Below, in pieces: positions 8,915 to 19,654 of a stretch of DNA of 64,000 bases. The notes under the pieces were generated by a model. It saw nothing but the letters and a program-made list of their open reading frames with translations, was not told the DNA's origin and did not search any database. How positions within the stretch are numbered: position 1 is the stretch's first letter; each line of letters begins with the position of its first letter. The stretch comes from Clostridium sardiniense (GTDB lineage: Bacteria > Bacillota > Clostridia > Clostridiales > Clostridiaceae), in contig NZ_JAFBDA010000019.1 in assembly GCF_016907995.1 (NCBI RefSeq), positions 1 to 64,000 on the forward strand, read 5' to 3'. Made by a program: the position numbers and the translations under genes.

Positions 8915-9048
8915 ACTGTAAAATTCAAAAGATACCTCTATATATGAAGATACTATAAAGTTGTTATAAAAATGAATATTAGATATGGGAATTGTTTAGT
9001 GTTATAGTATTGTGTAGATAAATTATATACAACATGGAGGTATAGAAA

Positions 9049-9801
9049 ATGTTGAAAGCTGAAAGACACAAAAAGATAATAGAAAAATTAGAAGAAGAAA
9101 ATATAATAAAAAATTCTGAATTAATAAAAGAATTTAATGTAACTGAGATGACTTTAAGGAGAGATCTTAAGGATTTAGAAAATAAAGGATATCTTATTAG
9201 AATTCATGGTGGAGCAAGAAATAAAAATATGTATCTAAATGGTGAACTTTTGCTTCATGAGAAAAGAGAAATAAATATAGAAAATAAAAGATATATAGCA
9301 AAATTAGCAGCAAGTTTTATAAAAGAGAACGATACAGTATATATAGGACCTGGTACTACAAATGAACTTTTATATGAATATATAAATGTATCATATATAA
9401 AAGTAATAACAAATTGTCTATCGGTGTTTCAAAAATTTAAAAATGATAAAAGATTTGACTTATTATTAGTAGGTGGAAAGTTTAGAGAAACAACTGATAC
9501 TTTTGTTGGTAACTTTGCAAATGAAACTCTAAGTAAAATGCGAGTAAATGTGGCCATTGTAGGAGCAAATGGAATATATGAAGATGGACTTATGACATAT
9601 AACGAAGAAGAAGGATTTTCTCAAAAAATTATATTAGATAATGCATATGAAAAGTATGCATTATGTGATTCCAGTAAACTAGATAAAAAAGATTTTTATA
9701 AATTTTATAAACTAGAAAACTTAACAGCTATAATCACCGATAAAGACATTAGTGAATTTGAGGAAGAACAATATAAAAAATATACTAAAATTATCTATTG
9801 A
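9049..9801 (+). CDS. DeoR/LacR-family transcriptional repressor
   Basis: This 250-residue regulator has an N-terminal DeoR helix-turn-helix (residues about 5-55, with VTEMTLRRDLKDLENKGYLIRIHGGA) and a C-terminal sugar-phosphate sensor domain (VYIGPGTTNELLYEY, NVAIVGANGIYEDG). Relatives such as LacR respond to tagatose 6-phosphate. It sits between the permease genes and the lacAB genes with only 15 bases to lacA, so it is cotranscribed with what it controls. The CAAA-rich direct repeats upstream of EIIA are the likely operator. Confidence 0.9.
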   Translation: MLKAERHKKIIEKLEEENIIKNSELIKEFNVTEMTLRRDLKDLENKGYLIRIHGGARNKNMYLNGELLLHEKREINIENKRYIAKLAASFIKENDTVYIGPGTTNELLYEYINVSYIKVITNCLSVFQKFKNDKRFDLLLVGGKFRETTDTFVGNFANETLSKMRVNVAIVGANGIYEDGLMTYNEEEGFSQKIILDNAYEKYALCDSSKLDKKDFYKFYKLENLTAIITDKDISEFEEEQYKKYTKIIY

Positions 9802-9816
9802 TATAAGGAGGATAAA

Positions 9817-10245
9817 ATGAAAATTTTAATTGGATCAGACAAAAATGGATTTGAATTAAAAGAATGTCTAAAGGAGTATTTGAAAGAAAAAGATTATGAG
9901 GTTATTGACAAAACGCCAGAGGATAATTTGGATTTTGTAGATTCAGCAGAGAGAGTATGTAGAGGTATATTAGGTGGTGAAGGAGATAGAGGAATACTTA
10001 TAGATGAGTATGGAGCTGGATCATTTATGTCGGCTAATAAATTTAAAAATATAATTTGTGCTGAAGTTTCAGATGAGCATTCTGCCAAAATGACAAGAAA
10101 TCATAACAATACATCTATAATTGCAATTGGATCTGGAATTGTAGGAAAAACATTAGCAAAAAACATTGTTAATGCATATTTAGAGTCTGAATATGCGGGG
10201 GGAAGACATCAAATAAGAATAGATATGTTAAATAAAATGCTTTAA
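9817..10245 (+). CDS. lacA: Galactose-6-phosphate isomerase subunit LacA
   Basis: This 142-residue protein belongs to the RpiB/LacA/LacB fold and has exactly the usual LacA length. With LacB it converts galactose 6-phosphate to tagatose 6-phosphate in the cytoplasm. Key family features are the N-terminal KILIGSDKNGFELKE and the central GILIDEYGAGSFMSANK. The CGSG of catalytically complete RpiB proteins is absent from this subunit, as expected for LacA. A strong AAGGAGG site and tight spacing on both sides place it mid-operon. Confidence 0.9.
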   Translation: MKILIGSDKNGFELKECLKEYLKEKDYEVIDKTPEDNLDFVDSAERVCRGILGGEGDRGILIDEYGAGSFMSANKFKNIICAEVSDEHSAKMTRNHNNTSIIAIGSGIVGKTLAKNIVNAYLESEYAGGRHQIRIDMLNKML

Positions 10246-10259
10246 TTGGAGGAGAAAAA

Positions 10260-10781
10260 ATGAAGATATCAATTGGATGTGACCATATAGTAACAGATAT
10301 TAAAATGAAAGTATCAGATTATTTAAAATCAAAAGGCCATGAAGTAATAGATAATGGAACATATGATCATGTAAGAACTCACTATCCTATATATGGAAAG
10401 AAGACTGCGGAGAAGGTAATTAGTGGAGAAGCAGATTTAGCTATAGTTATTTGTGGAAGCGGGGTTGGTATAACGACATCAGCAGATAAAGTATTTGGAG
10501 TTAGAGCAGCTCTTGTAAGAGATGTAAGTACTGCAACTTATGCAAGAAAGTGCTTAAATGCAAATGTTATAGGAATGGGTGGAAGAATATCAGGACTAGG
10601 ATTAATAGAAAACATAATAGATACATTCTTAGAGACTAAATTTGAAGATACTGAGGAAAATAGAAGATTAATAGAAAAAATAGATAGAATTGCAGAAGTT
10701 AAAGAAGGACAACAAGGGAATGAAGATTTCTTTGTTGAGTTTATAGAAAAATGGAATGATGGAGGATATCCAGCAGAATAA
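10260..10781 (+). CDS. lacB: Galactose-6-phosphate isomerase subunit LacB
   Basis: This 173-residue RpiB-like protein is the partner of LacA, with the usual LacB length of about 171. It retains the catalytic-type motif VICGSGVGITTSADK and the N-terminal ISIGCDHIVTDIK. It starts 14 bases after lacA behind a GGAGGAG site, consistent with translational coupling. Together the two subunits perform the first step of the tagatose 6-phosphate pathway. Confidence 0.92.
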   Translation: MKISIGCDHIVTDIKMKVSDYLKSKGHEVIDNGTYDHVRTHYPIYGKKTAEKVISGEADLAIVICGSGVGITTSADKVFGVRAALVRDVSTATYARKCLNANVIGMGGRISGLGLIENIIDTFLETKFEDTEENRRLIEKIDRIAEVKEGQQGNEDFFVEFIEKWNDGGYPAE

Positions 10782-11657
<876 letters not shown>

Positions 11658-11677
11658 ATCTAATTAGGAGGATAAGG

Positions 11678-12604
11678 ATGATATTAGTTTTAAATCTTAA
11701 TGCATCTGTAGATAAGAAGTATAAGATTAACAATATAGAAAAAGGAACTGTAATGAGAGCTTCTAATGTAGATAATACAGCTGGAGGAAAAGGATTACAT
11801 GTTGCTAATGTAGCAACTATATTAGGTGAAGATGCTTTAGTAACTGGATTTCTGGGAGGGTACACAGGTAGTTTTATAAGAGACAAGCTATGTGAAATGA
11901 ACATAAAAAATGATTTTGTGAGCATTAAAAACACAACAAGAGAATGTTTGGCTTTTATAACTGAGGATTTAGAACAAACAGAAATTCTAGAGCCTGGTCC
12001 AGAACTTATAGAAGGTGAATTAGAGCAATTCTTAGATAAGTATAGAAGATTAGTAAAAGATAGCTCCATAGTTGTTGCTTCAGGAAGTATCCCTAAAAAT
12101 TTATCTACAGATATATATAAGAATCTTATAGAAATTGCAAGGGAAAGTAACAAGAAATTTCTATTAGATACTAGCGGAGATCTTTTAATAAATGGAATTG
12201 AAGCTAAACCTTTCTTTATAAAGCCTAATAAAGATGAAATAGAATATATAATTGGTAGAAAAATTGAAACTACTGAAGATGTATTAAAGGAAATAGATGA
12301 ATTTCATAAAAAGGGAATTGAGTTTGTTGTTGTATCTTTAGGGAAAGATGGATCAATAGCAGGCTATAGAGGAGAAAAATATAGAATAAAAGTTCCGGAG
12401 GTTAAAGCTGTGAATCCAGTTGGATCAGGAGATGCCTTTGTAGGTGGTATATCAGTTGGAATTGAAAGAGGATATGATATAGAAAAAATATTGTCATTTG
12501 CTACTGCCTGTGGAACATCAAATGCACTAGAGGAGGAAACAGGTATAGTAAACATAGAAACTGTAAATCAAATTATGAAAGAAGTTGAAGTATTAAAGCT
12601 TTAG
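11678..12604 (+). CDS. lacC: Tagatose-6-phosphate kinase / 1-phosphofructokinase family
   Basis: This 308-residue PfkB-family kinase carries the N-terminal signature (LNASVDKKYKI, AGGKGLHVANV) and the C-terminal anion-hole and catalytic motif VNPVGSGDAFVGG, with the base Asp in GSGD. In this operon the logical reaction is ATP-dependent phosphorylation of tagatose 6-phosphate to the 1,6-bisphosphate. The fold is shared with 1-phosphofructokinase, so the assignment rests on the lacA-lacB-aldolase neighbours. It follows the aldolase by 20 bases behind an AGGAGG site. It is the only sugar-phosphate kinase in either tagatose module here. Confidence 0.88.
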   Translation: MILVLNLNASVDKKYKINNIEKGTVMRASNVDNTAGGKGLHVANVATILGEDALVTGFLGGYTGSFIRDKLCEMNIKNDFVSIKNTTRECLAFITEDLEQTEILEPGPELIEGELEQFLDKYRRLVKDSSIVVASGSIPKNLSTDIYKNLIEIARESNKKFLLDTSGDLLINGIEAKPFFIKPNKDEIEYIIGRKIETTEDVLKEIDEFHKKGIEFVVVSLGKDGSIAGYRGEKYRIKVPEVKAVNPVGSGDAFVGGISVGIERGYDIEKILSFATACGTSNALEEETGIVNIETVNQIMKEVEVLKL

Positions 12605-12686
12605 CTAAATTACGTATATGTTAATTAGATAATAGTAATAAGTAGTTTAGATATAATAATAAAGATAATAGCAAAAGAAATAATTG

Positions 12687-12735
12687 ACCTCATTAAGTAA
12701 ATTTTTATAAAAATATTAGATAGACTTAATGAGGT
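12687..12735 (+). terminator. Long-loop inverted repeat between lacC and the beta-galactosidase gene
   Basis: ACCTCATTAAGT (12687-12698) pairs perfectly with ACTTAATGAGGT (12724-12735) across a 25-base AT loop, followed by TAATTTTAT. It may be a partial terminator ending the lac transcript, or a leader hairpin that lets some reading into the downstream gene. Confidence 0.45.
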
Positions 12736-12775
12736 TAATTTTATATATAAAATAATTAGGATGGTGAATAATATA

Positions 12776-15700
12776 ATGAAAAAAATAGTTGCTTTTATAA
12801 TGTCTCTTCTAGTTATTATTTGTAGCATAAATGTACCTGTATTCGCAGCTAACAATGAAAGTAAAATGGATAAAGATGGGGAAGTGAAAATAGAACATAA
12901 TATTGAAAAAGATCGAAAAATCAATTTCACGGATAATTGGAAATTTAAACTTGGAGATGAAAGTGGAGCGGAAGCTAAAGATTTTAATGATTCAAAATGG
13001 AGAAGTCTAAATCTTCCTCATGATTGGAGTATAGAGCTTGATTTTAATAAAAACTCTCCAGCAACTCATGAAGCAGCATTTCTTGATGGTGGAGTAGGAT
13101 GGTATAGGAAAACGTTTAAATTACCGGAATCAATGAAAGGTAAAAAAATAAATATTGATTTTGATGGAGTTTATATGGAATCTACTGTTTACGTAAATGA
13201 CCAAAAGGTTGGGGAATATCAAAATGGATATACGCCTTTTGGTTTTGATATTACAGATAATCTAAAATTTGATGGTAGTGATAATGTAATAGCTGTCAAA
13301 GTAAAGAATACTCAGCCAAGTAGTAGATGGTACTCTGGTAGTGGAATTTACAGAAATGTATATATTACAGCTACAAATAAAGTTCATGTAGCTAAGTATG
13401 GTACATTTGTTACAACTCCAAACATTAAAGAAGATTTAGCTAATGGAGGAAATGTAGGAGTAAATATTAAGACAAAGATAAGTAATGAGTCAGGAGAAAA
13501 TTCAGAGGTTACAGTAAGAAATAAGATAATTTCTCCAAATGGACACGAAGTTTCAAAAGTTGAGTCGAATGAGGTATTAGATTCAAAATTAAAGGAATTT
13601 AATCAAAATTTAAAGGTTAAAAATCCTAAGCTATGGGGTATTTATAGTGGAAATATATATAAGGCAGTTACAGAAGTTATTAAAGATGGGAAAGTAATTG
13701 ATACATATGAAACTTCTTTTGGTTTCAGATATTTTAAATTTGATGCTAATAAAGGATTTTCAATAAACGGAAAAAATGTAAAACTTAAAGGTGTATGTAT
13801 GCATCATGATTTAGGTGCATTAGGAGCAGCTGTAAATTATAGTGCAGTTGAAAGACAAATTTTAATGTTAAAAGAAATGGGAGTAAATGCTATAAGATCT
13901 ACGCATAATCCAGCATCACCAGAGTTTAGAGACATATGCGAAAAAAATGGGATATTGCTTATAGATGAAGCTTTTGATTGCTGGGAACAAGGAAAGAAAA
14001 CATACGATTATCATAGGTTCTTTAAACAATATGCAGAACGTGATATAAAAACAATGGTAGATAGTGCTAAGAATAGCCCATCTATAATAATGTGGTCTAT
14101 AGGAAATGAAATCTATGATACAAATACATCAAATGGAGTGAAAATAGCAAAAAATCTTGTAAAGTGGATTAAAGAAATAGATACAACTAGACCTACAACT
14201 ATAGGAGAGGATAAGTATAGAGGTAGTAAAGCTGATGGTGTTGCAAACTTTCAATCATCAAGAGATGAAATATTTAATACAGTTGATGTAGTAGGATATA
14301 ACTATAGTGAAAATGTTTATGATGTACATCATAAATCAAAGCCTGAATGGAAAATGTATGGTTCAGAAACCTCTTCAGCAGTAAGATCAAGAGGGGTATA
14401 TTTAGATCCTAATAATCCTAATATAGTTGATAATTCAAATCTTCAATGTTCATCTTATGATAACACTGTTGTTGGATGGGGACGTAGCGCTGAAGATTCA
14501 TGGATACGTGATCGTGATAGACAATTTATTGCAGGACAATTTATTTGGACAGGATTCGATTACTTAGGAGAACCAACTCCGTTTTATGGCAAATATCCAG
14601 CTAAGAGTTCATATTTTGGAGCAATTGATACAGCTGGATTTAAGAAAGATATTTTCTATTTCTATCAAAGTCAATGGTCTGATAAACCAATGGTTCATTT
14701 ATTGCCACACTGGAATTGGAAAGATGGGGAGAATGTCCAAGTATGGGCTTACTCAAATGCAGATACAGTTGAATTATTCTTAAATGGAAAATCATTAGGA
14801 GAACGTAAATTTGAAAAGAAAACTACAAATTATGGAGAATCATACCTTGAAACAAAAGATGGAAAGCTTCATTTAAGATGGGATGTACCATTTAAAGCAG
14901 GTACCCTTAAGGCAGTAGCTAAGAAGAATGGTGTAGTAGTTGCAGAAGAAGAGATAAAAACAGCGGGACAAGCAGCCGGAGTAAAACTTACACCAGATAA
15001 ACGTGTTATATCATCAAATGGTAAGAAGTTATCATTTATTACTGTTGATATAGTTGATAAAAATGGAGTAGTTGTACCAACGGCCGATAATCTTGTCAAT
15101 TTTGAAGTAACAGGAGGCAAGTTAGTTGGTGTAGATAATGGTAATGGTGCAAGTGTTGAAAGATATAAAGCTAATAACAGAAAGGCATTTAATGGTAAGG
15201 TGCTTGCAATAATTGAACCACATAAAAATGAAGGAAGTGTTACAGTTAAAGCAACAGCTCAAGGATTAGATAGTAGTGAATCTTCTATCTATACAATAAA
15301 TTCAGAAGACATGAATAAAGATAAAATTGTTGGATTTGAAAAAGTCGTAATAAATATTGATAAAGGAAATTTACCACAATTACCTAAGACAATTAAAGCA
15401 ATTTATGCAAATAATACTGAAAAAGATGTTAATGTTATTTGGGATAAAATAAATCCAGAGCAGTATAACAAAGTTGGATCATTTAATGTAAATGGAACAG
15501 TTAAAGGATCTGATATAAAGGCAAAGGCTGTAATTAATATTCGTGATATTGTTTTAGTAAAGCCACACTCTACAGTTACAAAAGTAGGAGTATTACCTAA
15601 ACTACCTGATGAAGCTACAGTTATTTATAGTGATGGAAAAGAAGTTCAATCAAAAGTTACATGGGAAAGTATTGATTCAGAAAAGTATAGCAAAGAAGGG

Positions 15701-18700
15701 AGCTTCATTGTATATGGCAAGGTAGACATTACAGATAAATTTAAAGCAGAGGCAAGGGTTAGAGTTACTAATAAGACTGAAAAAGTGAATATAGCCCTTT
15801 ATAATTCAAAAGCTCAAGGAAAGGCTTTTGCATCTTTTACAAATCCAGCGGATGACGTTAATAATATAAATGATGGAGTTATATCATATGATAATAATCC
15901 ACCTAACAGATGGACAAATTGGCAACGTACTCCACGTACTAATAATGAGTATATAGGTGTAGAATGGAAAGAAAATCAGAATGTAGATAATATTAATTTA
16001 TATGTTTATGCTGATAATGGTTGCCAAGCACCGAAGAGTTTAATAGTTGAGTACCTTGATGGACATGAGTGGAAAAAAGTCTCTAATATGACAATAAAGC
16101 CTGAAACTATAACAAACAATATGAAGCATGAAATTAAATTTGATAAGGTAAATACTAATAAAATAAGAGTTAATATGATTCCTAAGGATAGAAAGTCTCT
16201 TGCTATAACTGAAATAGAAATAATGGATGATGTTATAGTGCCAAATAACACAGCTAAACTTTCATCTATATCAATTAATGGAAAAGAAATAGAAGGTTTT
16301 TCAAGTGATAAGACTAAGTATGATGTAGAACTTCCATATGGATCAGAGATTCCTAAAATAAAAGCTACAGCTATTGATAATGCAACTGAAGCAATTATTT
16401 TACCAACAAATATTCATGGAGAAGCAAAAATTCTTGTTACCTCAGAAGATGGAAAAGTAATAAATGTATATAAAATCAACTTTAATGTTAAAAATCCATT
16501 ACTAAATAAAGTTGAATTATCTTCAGATAAAACAAATTATACTGAAGATGATATTGGGGATTTAAATGTAAATGCTACATTACAAAATGGAGAAAAAATA
16601 GATTTAAATAATGCTAAAGTTGAGTACATCACATCTAATAAAGATGTAGCAGTTATAAAAAATGGAAAGATTAATATTGTTGGAGAAGGAACAGCCGAGG
16701 TAAGTGTTAAAGTTACTTATAAAAATGTTACAAAAGAATCAAATAAGCTTGTAATAAATGCGAAGAAATCAAATAAAGAAAAATTTATTGTAGGTTTTGA
16801 ACCAATTAAAGTAGTGGTGGATAAAGGTGAAGAACCAAAACTTCCAAAGGAAGTAGAAGCAAAATATAATATTGGATTATCAAGAAATAAACAGGTCACT
16901 TGGGAAAAAATTAAAGCGGAGCAATACGGAAAGCTTGGAACATTTAAGGTTTATGGTAAAGTTTATGGAACATCATTGAAAGCTGTTGCGGAAGTTGAAG
17001 TTAAAGGAGAAGTTGCGGTAGAATCAGTGTCGGCAGTTACTTTAATTAATGAAGAGCCAATACTACCAAAAACATTAATGGTATATTATAGTGATAATAC
17101 GGAAAGACAACATTCAGTTAAATGGAATAAAATATCACAGGATAAATACGGAAATGTTGGAGAGTTTATTGTAGAAGGTGAAGTTAAAGATTCAAATTTA
17201 AAAGCTGTTGCAAAAGTAAGGGTATCGGATAAATTTGAAAAAGGACTTAATATTTCAAGGTTCCAAAATGGATATGATTATCCAAGAGTTCAATCATCAT
17301 ATTCGAATGAGCCGCCAGTAAGCCCTACTTCAAAGGATAAAGTTGAGCATATACACAACGATATAATCTCATTTAATGATGATCCACATGATCGTTGGAC
17401 TAATTGGAAACTGAATCCAGATAAAACAGGGTGGGTGTCTATAGAATTTGGAAGAACAGGTCCTCAAGAATATTATGTAAATGAAATGATAGTACATTAC
17501 TTTAAAGATTCAGGTATAGCACTCCCAGAATCAGCTATAGTTCAATATGAAAAAGATGATAAGTGGATAGATGTTAAAAATCAAAAAGTTGAAAATGGTA
17601 AAAATGAAAATACAAAAATTTATAAGTTTGATAAAATAAAAGCATCTAAGGTAAGAATATTTATGAATGCAAAAGCTAATAAGTCTTTAGGAATTACAGA
17701 AGTTCAAATATTTAAAGACGATGTTATTAAGAACTCAAAATCTTTTGCAAAGGAAATTAAGATAGGTACAAATAAATTAAAAGAATTTAATCCTGAAAAT
17801 ATGAAATATACAATAAATGTTGATAATAATATAATTCCTGAAATTTCTGCAATAGCTGAAGATAATGCTGCTGTTACAGTTGTAGAGCCAGTTACTATTC
17901 CAGGTAAAGGAAAGGTTATTGTAAAGGGAGAAGATGGATTAAAAACTAATGTGTATGAATTACTCTTTGCTAAGAATATACCTATTGAAAAATCGGATTT
18001 AAATAAAAAGATAAACGATATTAAAAATATGGATTTATCAAAATACACTGAAGGTAGCAAAGATCTTCTAAATAATGCTCTTTTATTAGCGGAAAAGGTA
18101 TTAAAATCTAAAGACTCAACTCAAGATGATGTTAATAATGCAGCTTTAATGCTTGATGATGCAGTTAAAAGATTGTCAAATACAGAAGGAAACAGGCCAA
18201 ATGTTTCAACATATAAAATAGAAGTAGTTCAAGGGCAAAATGGAAAAGTTTCACCAAATGGATCCTTTGAAGTTAAAAAGGGAGAAAATCAGAAATTTAT
18301 CTTTACCCCTGATAAGGGTTATAAAGTTGATGAAGTTCTTTTAAATGGGAAAAAAGTTAATGTTTTGGACAATTCATACGTACTAAAAGATATAAATTCA
18401 AATAACAAACTAGAGGTAACATTTAAAGACGCAAGAGATAACAACGATGATAAGAATAATAATACAGGTTCTAGTCCTAGCAATGGTGCAGTTATAGATA
18501 ATGGTGTTTCTAATAAAAATATTGATAAAAATAAAGAAAAGAATACTAAAAAGTATGAATCAAATAACAAAGGTTCAGACCAAAAAATAAATAAAGAGAA
18601 TAAAGGTATTTCTAAAGAGATACTACCAAGTACAGGAAAATCTAATGGATTATTATTTGTAAATGCTGGAGGAATATTTTTTATATTAGGAATAGCTATA

Positions 18701-18715
18701 AAGAGATTAAGATAA
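12776..18715 (+). CDS. LPXTG-anchored GH2 beta-galactosidase, BgaA-like multidomain surface enzyme
   Basis: This 1979-residue enzyme starts with a signal peptide (cut likely after VFA, near residue 25). A GH2 catalytic region spans about residues 45-620: sugar-binding fold (HDWSIELDFN, GGVGWYRKTF), immunoglobulin-like domain and TIM barrel. The acid/base is probably E445 (SIGNEIYD) and the nucleophile E531 (MYGSETSS). A DUF4982-like domain and a C5-like domain follow. The rest holds a duplicated module of Ig-like repeats, a CBM71/F5-8-like domain (RWTNW) and a cadherin-like domain, then a FIVAR helix bundle, an InlB-like repeat and the sortase signal LPSTG (1950-1954) with a membrane segment and basic tail. 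It should release galactose from outside glycans for the upstream PTS. ATG 12776 fits the AGGATGG site better than 12761. Confidence 0.93.
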   Translation: MKKIVAFIMSLLVIICSINVPVFAANNESKMDKDGEVKIEHNIEKDRKINFTDNWKFKLGDESGAEAKDFNDSKWRSLNLPHDWSIELDFNKNSPATHEAAFLDGGVGWYRKTFKLPESMKGKKINIDFDGVYMESTVYVNDQKVGEYQNGYTPFGFDITDNLKFDGSDNVIAVKVKNTQPSSRWYSGSGIYRNVYITATNKVHVAKYGTFVTTPNIKEDLANGGNVGVNIKTKISNESGENSEVTVRNKIISPNGHEVSKVESNEVLDSKLKEFNQNLKVKNPKLWGIYSGNIYKAVTEVIKDGKVIDTYETSFGFRYFKFDANKGFSINGKNVKLKGVCMHHDLGALGAAVNYSAVERQILMLKEMGVNAIRSTHNPASPEFRDICEKNGILLIDEAFDCWEQGKKTYDYHRFFKQYAERDIKTMVDSAKNSPSIIMWSIGNEIYDTNTSNGVKIAKNLVKWIKEIDTTRPTTIGEDKYRGSKADGVANFQSSRDEIFNTVDVVGYNYSENVYDVHHKSKPEWKMYGSETSSAVRSRGVYLDPNNPNIVDNSNLQCSSYDNTVVGWGRSAEDSWIRDRDRQFIAGQFIWTGFDYLGEPTPFYGKYPAKSSYFGAIDTAGFKKDIFYFYQSQWSDKPMVHLLPHWNWKDGENVQVWAYSNADTVELFLNGKSLGERKFEKKTTNYGESYLETKDGKLHLRWDVPFKAGTLKAVAKKNGVVVAEEEIKTAGQAAGVKLTPDKRVISSNGKKLSFITVDIVDKNGVVVPTADNLVNFEVTGGKLVGVDNGNGASVERYKANNRKAFNGKVLAIIEPHKNEGSVTVKATAQGLDSSESSIYTINSEDMNKDKIVGFEKVVINIDKGNLPQLPKTIKAIYANNTEKDVNVIWDKINPEQYNKVGSFNVNGTVKGSDIKAKAVINIRDIVLVKPHSTVTKVGVLPKLPDEATVIYSDGKEVQSKVTWESIDSEKYSKEGSFIVYGKVDITDKFKAEARVRVTNKTEKVNIALYNSKAQGKAFASFTNPADDVNNINDGVISYDNNPPNRWTNWQRTPRTNNEYIGVEWKENQNVDNINLYVYADNGCQAPKSLIVEYLDGHEWKKVSNMTIKPETITNNMKHEIKFDKVNTNKIRVNMIPKDRKSLAITEIEIMDDVIVPNNTAKLSSISINGKEIEGFSSDKTKYDVELPYGSEIPKIKATAIDNATEAIILPTNIHGEAKILVTSEDGKVINVYKINFNVKNPLLNKVELSSDKTNYTEDDIGDLNVNATLQNGEKIDLNNAKVEYITSNKDVAVIKNGKINIVGEGTAEVSVKVTYKNVTKESNKLVINAKKSNKEKFIVGFEPIKVVVDKGEEPKLPKEVEAKYNIGLSRNKQVTWEKIKAEQYGKLGTFKVYGKVYGTSLKAVAEVEVKGEVAVESVSAVTLINEEPILPKTLMVYYSDNTERQHSVKWNKISQDKYGNVGEFIVEGEVKDSNLKAVAKVRVSDKFEKGLNISRFQNGYDYPRVQSSYSNEPPVSPTSKDKVEHIHNDIISFNDDPHDRWTNWKLNPDKTGWVSIEFGRTGPQEYYVNEMIVHYFKDSGIALPESAIVQYEKDDKWIDVKNQKVENGKNENTKIYKFDKIKASKVRIFMNAKANKSLGITEVQIFKDDVIKNSKSFAKEIKIGTNKLKEFNPENMKYTINVDNNIIPEISAIAEDNAAVTVVEPVTIPGKGKVIVKGEDGLKTNVYELLFAKNIPIEKSDLNKKINDIKNMDLSKYTEGSKDLLNNALLLAEKVLKSKDSTQDDVNNAALMLDDAVKRLSNTEGNRPNVSTYKIEVVQGQNGKVSPNGSFEVKKGENQKFIFTPDKGYKVDEVLLNGKKVNVLDNSYVLKDINSNNKLEVTFKDARDNNDDKNNNTGSSPSNGAVIDNGVSNKNIDKNKEKNTKKYESNNKGSDQKINKENKGISKEILPSTGKSNGLLFVNAGGIFFILGIAIKRLR
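15329..17975 (+). repeat. Duplicated Ig/CBM/cadherin module inside the beta-galactosidase
   Basis: Two diverged copies of a roughly 400-residue unit run from about 15329 to 16495 and from about 16790 to 17975. Each begins VGFE, has two Ig-like repeats with a W-K/E-I-x-x-E-Q/K-Y pattern, a discoidin-like domain with DRWTNW or NRWTNW, and a cadherin-like unit. A single Big_2-like domain separates them. Confidence 0.75.
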
Positions 18716-18726
18716 ATTTATGAAAT

Positions 18727-18758
18727 AGGGTGTCAATTAAAGGCACTCTATTTTTATT
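18727..18758 (+). terminator. Intrinsic terminator after the beta-galactosidase gene
   Basis: AGGGTGTC pairs with GGCACTCT (two G-T pairs) and is followed by ATTTTTATTT. Confidence 0.7.
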
Positions 18759-18897
18759 TGAATATTCTAAAAATATTAAAGTTTTTTAATTCTAACCTTA
18801 GTTAATAAAAATATATCGAATAGCAATAAAAATATATTGAATATTATTGGGAAAAGATGTAATATATATAATATAAAGGCAATTTGAGGAGGGGAAT

Positions 18898-19374
18898 ATG
18901 AGATATTTAAAGGTGACCACTATTGTACTTAATTTAGCACTATTGGCTTTAGGGATTATGATAATTGGAGGAGCCATTAATTTGTTTGGTAATTTTAATA
19001 ATATGAATAATGAGGGCATTTTATCTATTTTTACTAGATTTGTAATTTTAACAGGAGTGTTTATAATATTAATTAAAATAAAAATGTTAGTTAAAAATAT
19101 TAATAATAAGATTATATTTGCAGATAAGAATATAAAAATTTTAATTACTATATCTAATATTTTATTTATAATGGCTATAGCAACATATTTTATAAAAAAT
19201 GATAATACATCACTTCAAATATTAGAGTTTGGTGGATTTGCTATTAAGTTTGAAACTTTATTATTAGCATCAATTGGATTAATTGCTAGAATAATTGGAG
19301 ATGTATTTAATGAATCTATAAAGATAAAATATAAATCTGAGGAACTAGAAGAAGAGAGCAAATATACAGTATAG
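18898..19374 (+). CDS. DUF2975 family membrane protein
   Basis: This 158-residue protein has four predicted membrane segments and a short charged tail (YKSEELEEESKY). Its length, topology and direct linkage to a small Xre-type regulator match the DUF2975 family. The molecular function is unknown. It is translated from a GGAGGGG site, and the regulator begins eight bases after its stop, so the two are one transcript. In this family the membrane protein and HTH protein are inherited as a pair, which suggests they act together. Confidence 0.75.
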   Translation: MRYLKVTTIVLNLALLALGIMIIGGAINLFGNFNNMNNEGILSIFTRFVILTGVFIILIKIKMLVKNINNKIIFADKNIKILITISNILFIMAIATYFIKNDNTSLQILEFGGFAIKFETLLLASIGLIARIIGDVFNESIKIKYKSEELEEESKYTV

Positions 19375-19382
19375 GTGAATGG

Positions 19383-19589
19383 ATGATAATAACAAATTTA
19401 GATGTAATGATGGCAAAGCGGAAAATAAGCTTAACAGAACTTGCAGAGCATGTTGGTGTTACCAAAGCAAACCTATCTATTCTTAAGAATGGAAAGGCAA
19501 AAGCTATAAGATTCTCTACTTTAGAGGCGATATGCAAAGTATTAGAATGTCAACCTGAAGATATTTTAGAATTTAGAAACGATGAATAA
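19383..19589 (+). CDS. Small Xre/Cro-type HTH regulator (YozG-like)
   Basis: This 68-residue protein is almost entirely a Cro/C1 helix-turn-helix: KISLTELAEHVGVTKANLSILKNGKAK covers the DNA-binding core, and the tail LECQPEDILEF is characteristic of the YozG-like group. It is paired with the DUF2975 membrane protein just upstream and probably represses its own operon. No effector domain is present. Confidence 0.88.
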   Translation: MIITNLDVMMAKRKISLTELAEHVGVTKANLSILKNGKAKAIRFSTLEAICKVLECQPEDILEFRNDE

Positions 19590-19594
19590 AGAAT

Positions 19595-19648
19595 AATTAA
19601 CAAAAGCCCTAAAATTATAAATTTATAATTTTAGGGCTTTTGTTAATT
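19595..19648. terminator. Bidirectional terminator between xre and ytaF
   Basis: A perfect palindrome centred near 19621 (arms of over 25 bases including CAAAAGCCCTAAAATT and its complement) serves both converging genes, with A/T runs on each side. Confidence 0.92.
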
Positions 19649-19654
19649 AGGTTT

